Positions 49,728 to 55,724 of a stretch of DNA of 55,724 nt are shown one piece after another (the first letter of the stretch is position 1; each line of letters begins with the position of its first letter). Position numbers and translations under genes: made by a program. The stretch covers positions 1 to 55,724 of the forward strand of contig NZ_BAGA01000180.1 of assembly GCF_000308595.1 (NCBI RefSeq), in the 5' to 3' direction. The notes below the pieces were generated by a model. The model was not told where the DNA came from, ran no database searches, and saw only the letters and a program-made list of their open reading frames with translations. The DNA comes from Nocardia higoensis NBRC 100133. GTDB lineage: Bacteria; Actinomycetota; Actinomycetes; Mycobacteriales; Mycobacteriaceae.

Positions 49728-51673
49728 GAGCGTTTGCGACGCGGGCCGTCGCCGTCTCCGGGATCTCCGCCGCCGTGGCCGCGATGCTCACCGTCACCGC
49801 GCCGACCGCGGCCGCCGAGGACACCGCCACCGGCACATGCCCCGACATCCACGTCCTGGCCGTACAGGGCACCGGTCAGTCCCGCGTGGACGCCCCGACC
49901 GACGACGACAGCGGCGAGCTGTCGGCGGTGGTGCTGCCGGTGCTCAACGCCGCGCAGGCCGAAGGCTTCACAGTGGAGCGGACCTATATCCCCTACCCGG
50001 CCGATTTCGGCTATCAGGGGCTCGAAACCGCCTACAAATCGTCGGTGATGGACGGCTACAACCGCCTGGCGCAGGTCGCCGCGCGGGTGCTGTACCAGTG
50101 CAGCTCCACCAAGTTGGTGCTGCTCGGCTACTCGCAGGGCGGACACGTCGTGTCGATGTTCGCCCAGCAGATCGGGCAGGGAAAGGCCGGGCCGGTGACC
50201 GCCGCCGATATCGCGTTGGTCGCCACGTTCGGCGATCCCACCCGCGGGCCGGACGCCCCGCTGTTTCCGGGCAGGCCCGGACAGGTCGGCCCAGACCCGT
50301 GGCCGGGCACCGACAAGAAGGCGCAGCCGTCGGCCAAGCGGTTCCCCGACATGCTGGCCATCGCCAAGGGACAGGGCATCGGCCCAGCCCGCGACATCGC
50401 CTCCAGCTTCGGCACCCTGGACGGCCGGGTAGCGCAGTGGTGCCTGCCTGGTGATCTGGCCTGCTCGGCGCCGAAGAGCATCAGCCTGGCTCGAACAGGT
50501 CTCGCCATCGCCGGACAGTCCAGCCTCGATTTCAGCCGCGACCCGTTCGGTGTGGTCGGGTCGCTGGCCGCCGCCACCGCCAACACCATCGGCGGCGGGC
50601 TGGCCTCGTTCGCGGAAAACGACGTCAAGGGCAAAAACCTGGCCGATGCGTATTTCGACGGCAGCGCCTCGATCTCCCAACGCCTCGAGGCCGCCGCCGA
50701 TCCACGCAACGAGAACCAGGCAAACCCGCTGGTCGGGGTGCTCAAGATGGGGCAGATGGTGATGTCGTCCATGACCACCTTCCTCGGGCAGGTCTTCAAC
50801 TCCGCGACCCTCGGCAGCCTGATCAACGCCGGTGTGCAAGTCGCCACCAGCGCCGCGACGGGCGCGATCGGTGCCGGTGCCCCCGCCCTGGTCGGTGGGC
50901 CCGCCGCAGCGGCGGCCGCCGCCAGCGCCGGAGCCGCGGCCGGTGCCGCCAGCGCGGGCGGTGCACTCACCGCGCCGGTGGTCAACCTGGCCTCCAACGC
51001 TGCCAAGGCCGCGATCAACATCATTCCGCCGCAGTCGGCGGAGAAGAAGGTCAGCAGCATTTTCGACCTGCTCATCAACGAGGTGAAGGCCAACGCCGAC
51101 CTTCCCGCGCTGCTGCTCGACGCCCGGCTGTGGAACCAGCAGGCCACCCACGGCGGCTACCGCACCGCGCGGGTCGCCGCCGACGGCGGCACCCCGGTAG
51201 AGATCACCGCGGATTGGGTGATCGCCGCGGGCCGGGATCTGCACGCGGCCGCCGCTGCCGAGCAGGCCAAGAAGAACCCGGCCACCAGCAGCGCGGCCAG
51301 CACCAGCAGCGCGAAGCCGACGAGCAACCCGATCACGGTCCGCTACGACCGCGACAAGGACGGCAACGTCACCAACCCGCTCGGGGCCCCGGTTGCCGAC
51401 GACGGCCGCGACACCAGCGCCGTCGCCCACTCCGAGACCCCCGGCGACGTGCGGTTGACCAGCAGCGCCGCCCCGATCGGGACCGGCGCCGACCAGACCG
51501 CGGCACCCGCGGTCACCACGCCGGTGGCCTGGCTGCCCGAAGCCGGCGGCGACAGCATCGCCGCCAAGGTAGCCGACGCCGCCGACGAACCGACCGCGCC
51601 CGGCCGCCTGCTGCGCATCGGCTCCCCCGTGCTGGCCGCCACCCCCGCCACGCTCAAGGAGGGCAAGCAGTGA
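49724..51673 (+). CDS. Secreted cutinase-family esterase with a long C-terminal extension
   Basis: The 649-residue protein has a signal peptide (1-31) and a cutinase-like hydrolase domain (about 39-250). The nucleophile is S137 in LLGYSQGGH, and the domain opens CPDIHVLAVQGTGQS. The acid may lie in LPGDLACS, but the usual histidine after it is not obvious. Residues about 260-560 are helical and Ala/Gly-rich, and the end is low complexity. Cutinases are ester hydrolases common in mycolic-acid bacteria. Here it is embedded in the transfer operon by overlapping starts, so it may act on the mycomembrane. Confidence 0.8.
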   Translation: MRAFATRAVAVSGISAAVAAMLTVTAPTAAAEDTATGTCPDIHVLAVQGTGQSRVDAPTDDDSGELSAVVLPVLNAAQAEGFTVERTYIPYPADFGYQGLETAYKSSVMDGYNRLAQVAARVLYQCSSTKLVLLGYSQGGHVVSMFAQQIGQGKAGPVTAADIALVATFGDPTRGPDAPLFPGRPGQVGPDPWPGTDKKAQPSAKRFPDMLAIAKGQGIGPARDIASSFGTLDGRVAQWCLPGDLACSAPKSISLARTGLAIAGQSSLDFSRDPFGVVGSLAAATANTIGGGLASFAENDVKGKNLADAYFDGSASISQRLEAAADPRNENQANPLVGVLKMGQMVMSSMTTFLGQVFNSATLGSLINAGVQVATSAATGAIGAGAPALVGGPAAAAAAASAGAAAGAASAGGALTAPVVNLASNAAKAAINIIPPQSAEKKVSSIFDLLINEVKANADLPALLLDARLWNQQATHGGYRTARVAADGGTPVEITADWVIAAGRDLHAAAAAEQAKKNPATSSAASTSSAKPTSNPITVRYDRDKDGNVTNPLGAPVADDGRDTSAVAHSETPGDVRLTSSAAPIGTGADQTAAPAVTTPVAWLPEAGGDSIAAKVADAADEPTAPGRLLRIGSPVLAATPATLKEGKQ

Positions 51674-52485
51674 GCATCATTCGCCGCAGCGCCGACATCG
51701 ACACCGACGCCGAGCAGCAGGAGACCGCCAGCACCGACACCGGCGAGAACACCACGGACGCATCGAAAATCGTGGTGTTCGCCGGGTCCGGCGTCGGCAA
51801 GACCGGCCTGATCGCGCAGCTCGCCGCCGAGGCGCACGAGCGCGGCGAGAGCGTCGAGCTGCGCGACCTCGCCCAGGCCGAGCACGACGAGACCGCGCCG
51901 GTGCTGACCACAGACAGCGACGACACGACCACCCTCACCGTGGCCACCGGCGACAGCTCGGCCGCCCACGACGCCGACCCCGCGCACGAGGCCACCGACG
52001 CGCAGGTGCCGCCGCTGTTCCACATCATGGCGGCCGAGCCGGGCAGCGGGGCAACGACGCTGGCGGCCTGGTGCGCGTGCGCGGAAGAAGTGCCGCGGGA
52101 TATGCGCTGGCGGCCCGAGCCCGGACACAGCCCGTACCTGGTGCTCACCGCCTCCAAGACCGCCGAAGGCGTGCGCGTGGCTCGCCAGCTGGCGGGCGCG
52201 CTCAGCCGCACCGTCGGCGGGCGCGTGCAGATCGCCGCGATCGCGCTGCTCGAGGACCAGCCCCGGCCCACTCTCGCGCTGCGCGAACTCATCGCCGCCG
52301 CCGAGCGGGCCGGTATCCCGATCCACACCATCGCCCACGATCCGCGGATGCGGATGCCGCGCGACGACGAGCACGAGCGGCTGTGGACCCCACAGAACGC
52401 CGAAACCGCCACTGTCCCGCCCGTTCTGGACGACATCTACCGGCGGGTGTTCCACACCATCGCAGACAAGGAGACGACCCGATGA
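51670..52485 (+). CDS. P-loop protein of the transfer operon
   Basis: The 271-residue cytosolic protein contains FAGSGVGKTG near residues 36-45, the same phrase as the Walker A of the coupling ATPase. A second P-loop-like GSGATT lies near 127-132, followed by a Rossmann-type layout (SPYLVLTASKTAEGVRVARQL, VQIAAIALLED). It may be a ParA-like motor or a regulator that delivers cargo. The GTG start overlaps the cutinase stop. Confidence 0.6.
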   Translation: MSIIRRSADIDTDAEQQETASTDTGENTTDASKIVVFAGSGVGKTGLIAQLAAEAHERGESVELRDLAQAEHDETAPVLTTDSDDTTTLTVATGDSSAAHDADPAHEATDAQVPPLFHIMAAEPGSGATTLAAWCACAEEVPRDMRWRPEPGHSPYLVLTASKTAEGVRVARQLAGALSRTVGGRVQIAAIALLEDQPRPTLALRELIAAAERAGIPIHTIAHDPRMRMPRDDEHERLWTPQNAETATVPPVLDDIYRRVFHTIADKETTR

Positions 52486-52757
52486 ATGCCCACATCACCG
52501 CCGCCGTCCTGGCCGTGTCCCAGCCCACCGCCGAGCCCGGCCCGTTCGAGGGACTGGCAAACAAGTTCCTCGGCCTGCTGTGGGCGGTGTCCGGTTGGGT
52601 CGGCCTGGCGGCCTTCCTCATCGGCGCCGCGGTGTTCATCTACGAAAAGTGGACGATGAAGAACTCATCGATCCTGTCCACCCTCGGCGGAACGCTGCTG
52701 TTCATCGGTGCCGGTGCGATGGGCGCCCAGATCATCAACTGGGCGATGGGCTCATGA
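52482..52757 (+). CDS. VirB2/TrbC-like small membrane protein
   Basis: The 91-residue protein has a short periplasmic start and two membrane helices (about residues 28-50 and 60-85), the shape of a conjugative pilin or TrbC-like channel subunit. The start overlaps the preceding stop and its stop overlaps the next start. Identity is from size, topology and position only. Confidence 0.6.
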   Translation: MNAHITAAVLAVSQPTAEPGPFEGLANKFLGLLWAVSGWVGLAAFLIGAAVFIYEKWTMKNSSILSTLGGTLLFIGAGAMGAQIINWAMGS

Positions 52758-52999
52758 CCACCGTCCTGGCCGACCAGCTTCCGCCGGAGGTTACCGACCC
52801 CCTGCTGAAGCTGGGCGGCCAACTCATCACCCTCGCGGGCTATTTCGCCCTCGGCGCGCTGTTCATCGCTGGCATCGTCGCCATCGTCCGCTACCAGCGC
52901 GGGGCCGGGTTCGTCCACTTCTGGCGCGAACTGCTCGTGATCTGCATTGCCGCCGCCATCGCGGCCATGACATTCGACATCGCCAACTGGGTCAGCTGA
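52754..52999 (+). CDS. Small two-helix transfer membrane protein
   Basis: The 81-residue protein has two helices (about residues 22-45 and 55-75) with a basic loop (RYQRGAGFVHFWRE). It could be VirB3-like or a second pilin-like subunit. It is translationally coupled to the preceding gene. Confidence 0.6.
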   Translation: MTTVLADQLPPEVTDPLLKLGGQLITLAGYFALGALFIAGIVAIVRYQRGAGFVHFWRELLVICIAAAIAAMTFDIANWVS

Positions 53000-53010
53000 A
53001 AGGACATCCG

Positions 53011-53607
53011 ATGCGTACCCGACTTGTTGCGCTGCTGGCCGCGCTCATCGCCGCGGCCGCGGTCGCCGGATGCGGCGGCGGTGCCGACACCGGCAAACCC
53101 CTCACCATCACCAGCTACCGCGGCGCGGACTGGATCACCGACGGCACGATCGAGCCGCCCGCGTCTCCCGGCCGCGGTGACCGCATCCAGTACCCCCACA
53201 CGATGGACGGCGCGGTCATGGCCGCCGCCAACTCCCAAACGCTGCTCGACACCGCCCCCGACGACGGATTCGGCCCGGTCACCCGCGACTACTTCGCCGT
53301 AGGCAACGGCCTCACCGCCTATCTGGCCGCCCGCGCCAGCATCTCCATCACCGGCCAGCCCGACCCCTCCCGACTCCCGCGCATCAAGGGATTCCGGTTC
53401 CTCAAGTACACCGACAACGCCGCCCGCCTCGAGCTGTTCTTTGAACAGCCCGACAAGTCCATCAACGGCCTTGTCCGCAACCTCGTATGGCTCGGTGAGA
53501 ACTGGCTGATCCAGCTGCCCGACCCCGGCGACAAGAACGCCGGTCCGGTGCTCAAGGCATACCCCGACGGCCTACCCGCCGACATCGAACCACTCCCCCA
53601 GACCTGA
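53011..53607 (+). CDS. Transfer-operon lipoprotein
   Basis: The 198-residue protein has a lipoprotein signal ending AVAGC (cysteine near residue 20) and a soluble domain of mixed strands and helices. It could be a surface-anchored VirB7- or VirB8-like part. AAAGG lies before the ATG. Copy 2 of the dispersed hairpin repeat starts exactly at its stop codon. Confidence 0.65.
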   Translation: MRTRLVALLAALIAAAAVAGCGGGADTGKPLTITSYRGADWITDGTIEPPASPGRGDRIQYPHTMDGAVMAAANSQTLLDTAPDDGFGPVTRDYFAVGNGLTAYLAARASISITGQPDPSRLPRIKGFRFLKYTDNAARLELFFEQPDKSINGLVRNLVWLGENWLIQLPDPGDKNAGPVLKAYPDGLPADIEPLPQT

Positions 53608-53662
53608 CCAGCACTCAACACGAGGCAAGCCAACGAAGTTGGCGCGGCAGCACCTTCCACCC
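53605..53662 (+). repeat. Dispersed hairpin repeat, copy 2
   Basis: The stem GCCAACGAAGTTGGC lies at 53629-53643. The copy is nearly identical to 6176-6234 from the stop codon onward. It lies between two lipoprotein genes in the middle of the operon, so it cannot be a full terminator. Confidence 0.75.
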
Positions 53663-53684
53663 ACACCACCACCAGGAGCCGAGA

Positions 53685-54482
53685 TTGAACCGCAAAATCC
53701 TCGCCGCCTGCGCCGCAGTCGCGGCCGCCGCGGTCACGCTCACCGCCGCCGCCGGATGCGGCCGCAACGACGGTGACGGCACAGGTCTGCCCGGCCTATC
53801 CCCCGCCGTCGCAAAGCCGTTGAAGGATCAGCCCTGGTTCACACAGCATTTCGGCGAACCACTGCTAGCGGCCACCAACGTCACCCCCAAGACCATCGAG
53901 CAAGCGCACGACATCCGCGGGACAGTTCTCCCCCAGGACGGAGCCCGGCTGGATGGGCCGGTGATGTGGCAGCGCGTCCGCTGCAACGCACTCCCGTTCA
54001 GCACCACCGACGGGCCCGCGAAGATGCGCGCCGACACCGTTTACGGCGGCTACGCACGTACTCCACTCGGCGCCGCACTGGCCGCCTATCAGATGGCCAA
54101 CTACGGGTGGACGGTTGGAAACGCTGATGCGGTACCGCAGATCATCGCGCCCGCGGATCGCGACCGCCTGGTGTCCCAGATCCCGGAGATGAAGGAATCG
54201 AAGTTCAAGGACGACCCCGGTTGCCTGCCTCGCCAGAAGAAGCTCACCCGGCCCGCGCGGTGGAAGGCCGACCCGGTGTCGGACACCGTTACGCGGGTTG
54301 AGTTCTGGTGGCCGCCCCTGCCGGGCGAATCCCAGGGCTACAGCATCGACTACTCCGTGACGTGGCAGGAAGGCGACTGGTACCTCACCGAGCAGACAGC
54401 CGCCGACGTGCTGATGGTCGGCAAGAAGATGCCTCGCGAGCCGCAGTACACAGCCGAGCCGGTCGGGTGGTCCCAATGGTGA
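53685..54482 (+). CDS. Transfer-operon lipoprotein, TTG start
   Basis: The 265-residue protein has a lipoprotein signal ending TAAAGC, then a soluble domain (about residues 45-265) with KDQPWFTQHFGEP and a final strand region (YSIDYSVTWQEGDWYL) that recalls NTF2-like VirB8 folds. TTG 53685 has AGGAG seven bases upstream and is the only start that keeps the full signal. Its stop overlaps the VirB6-like start. Confidence 0.65.
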   Translation: MNRKILAACAAVAAAAVTLTAAAGCGRNDGDGTGLPGLSPAVAKPLKDQPWFTQHFGEPLLAATNVTPKTIEQAHDIRGTVLPQDGARLDGPVMWQRVRCNALPFSTTDGPAKMRADTVYGGYARTPLGAALAAYQMANYGWTVGNADAVPQIIAPADRDRLVSQIPEMKESKFKDDPGCLPRQKKLTRPARWKADPVSDTVTRVEFWWPPLPGESQGYSIDYSVTWQEGDWYLTEQTAADVLMVGKKMPREPQYTAEPVGWSQW

Positions 54483-55724
54483 CCCGCCGCGGATTCTTCA
54501 CCGCGCTGCTCGCGCTGACGATCGGCCTGGCGATGCTTGCAGCACCGGCGGCAGCCCAACCGCCAACTACTACGACGCCGACGACCCCGCCCGCGGCGAG
54601 CCCAACAACGACAGCGCCGACGACGCCACCCACCTCCAGCCCAACAGCGACGGCACCGAGTAGTTCCGGTGAATCGGCAACCAGCGATGGCGGCGACGAC
54701 GGCTGCGGGGGGCTTGAGGTGTTCGACGTCTGCACACCCCTTCCCTCTCCGGGAAAGGCCGTGAAAGAGCAGGTGACGGACGCGGCGCGGGCGTTCGGGT
54801 CGGATCTTGTCGACTATGTGCTGTCTGGGTGGACGTGGGTCACCAAGTACGTGATCCAGCTTTTCATGTCGGTGTCGGTGGATGCGACCGGCACGCAGGA
54901 TGCCGTGCAGCGCATGACGGACCTGACCAGCGATTTGCAGGTGATCGGGCTCGGACTCGGGTTGCTGATCGCGGTGATTGCCGTGCTGTACCAGCGGGCG
55001 ATGCTCTCTGGCGACAACGCCGCGCCCGAGGCGTTCGCGGGTCTGGTGCGGTGGGGCATCGCCGCTACGATGGCGGCCCCGACACTGCTGGCCTTGTCGC
55101 AGGTCAGTGATGCGCTCGCGACGTGGATCTTCACGTCAGCGGCGGGCCCGGACGGGCCCACGCAGGTGGTCGACAAGCTCACCGATGCCCTCGCCGGGCG
55201 CGATGAGCGGTTGAAGGTCGAGGACGTGATCGCGTTCGCGCTGTGCGTGCTCGGGCTGCTGGCCTACATCGAGCTGATGATTCAGCTGGTCTTGCAGAAG
55301 TTCTGGATCATCTACGCGGCGTTCGCGCTGCCGATCGCGGGCGCTACCAGCGTCGTGTCCAGCGGAAAGACCGTGTTCTTCGCGCTGCTGCGCGTCGCGG
55401 TCGCGGCGCTGCTGTTCAAGCCGATCGCCGCGGCCTGCTTCGGTGTGGCGTTCATGCAGATCCGCAGTCTCGAATCCGGCGGCGATGTGCTGTGGGCGGT
55501 GATGCTGCTGGTCGCGCCCGCGTTCGTGCTGCCGATCCTGGTCCAGATGATCGGCACGAACGTCAGCTATGCCGGTACCCCGATGCTGCGCGGCACGATC
55601 CGCAACACCCGTGCCGGGCTTTCAGCCGCGGGTTCGGCGCTGGGCACGGCAGGCCGAGGCGCGGCGGGCGCAGCCGGGATGGCGGGCCGGGGCGCGGCCG
55701 CGACCGCCGGTGCGGCCGGTGCAG
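54476..55724 (+). CDS. VirB6/TrbL-like transfer membrane protein (continues at base 1)
   Basis: The frame begins with a signal-like helix (GFFTALLALTIGLAMLAAPAAA), a Thr/Pro-rich external stretch and a GCGGLEVFDVC cysteine loop. At least five membrane helices follow between about residues 150 and 370, then an Ala/Gly-rich tail. This is the VirB6/TrbL layout of the inner channel. The window ends within the tail, and the frame resumes at base 1 for a total of 544 residues. The start overlaps the preceding stop. Confidence 0.75.
   Translation, partial: MVTRRGFFTALLALTIGLAMLAAPAAAQPPTTTTPTTPPAASPTTTAPTTPPTSSPTATAPSSSGESATSDGGDDGCGGLEVFDVCTPLPSPGKAVKEQVTDAARAFGSDLVDYVLSGWTWVTKYVIQLFMSVSVDATGTQDAVQRMTDLTSDLQVIGLGLGLLIAVIAVLYQRAMLSGDNAAPEAFAGLVRWGIAATMAAPTLLALSQVSDALATWIFTSAAGPDGPTQVVDKLTDALAGRDERLKVEDVIAFALCVLGLLAYIELMIQLVLQKFWIIYAAFALPIAGATSVVSSGKTVFFALLRVAVAALLFKPIAAACFGVAFMQIRSLESGGDVLWAVMLLVAPAFVLPILVQMIGTNVSYAGTPMLRGTIRNTRAGLSAAGSALGTAGRGAAGAAGMAGRGAAATAGAAGA

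Overview
The window is very GC-rich actinobacterial DNA and reads as a complete circular conjugative plasmid of about 55.7 kb. An open reading frame that begins at 54476 runs off the right edge. It continues in phase from base 1 to a stop at 384-386, so the two ends appear to join inside one VirB6/TrbL-like gene. A cutinase-family protein inside the transfer operon and an Lsr2 homologue point to a mycolic-acid actinomycete (Nocardia, Gordonia or Rhodococcus type). The species cannot be told from the sequence alone. No rRNA or tRNA gene was recognised.

Layout. (1) Transfer operon, 44646 to 55724 and on through 1 to 6178: two divergent XRE regulators, a palindromic operator, twin hairpins and a short leader ORF come first. 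Then follow a VirD4/TraG-like coupling ATPase, a secreted glycine-zipper protein, a VirB8-like protein, a cutinase-like protein, small membrane proteins, lipoproteins, VirB6-like and SCO6880-like membrane proteins, a VirB4-like ATPase and an M23/NlpC peptidoglycan hydrolase. (2) Replication and partition, about 6.4-15.3 kb: a primase-like replication protein, a pentapeptide-repeat membrane protein, a ParA plus ribbon-helix-helix partition pair with a 42-bp palindrome, a DUF2637-like membrane protein, four 23-bp iterons, clusters of GTGAACA repeats and CRISPR-like hairpins. (3) Lsr2, an 800-bp non-coding block packed with large inverted repeats, and a Replic_Relax (MOBC-type) protein, 16.4-19.4 kb: the candidate oriT and relaxase. 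(4) A complete 7,260-bp Tn3-family transposon (19474-26733) with 42-bp inverted repeats and a 5-bp target duplication, carrying an MFS exporter, TetR, a hotdog thioesterase and a universal-stress-protein remnant. (5) A regulon of small genes, 28.5-33.6 kb, six of them preceded by the same 29-bp double operator. (6) An accessory region, 33.6-44.4 kb: a serine recombinase, an Abi-type HEPN protein with a structured RNA candidate upstream, a four-gene operon, an XRE-TPR regulator, and a cytochrome P450 operon.

How it may work together (inference). Plasmid DNA would be nicked at the inverted-repeat region by the MOBC-like protein, passed to the coupling ATPase and exported by the secretion channel. 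The peptidoglycan hydrolase and cutinase-like esterase could open the wall and the mycomembrane. The two XRE proteins and the structured leader would gate the operon. The small-gene regulon may be a set of establishment or maintenance functions under one plasmid regulator.
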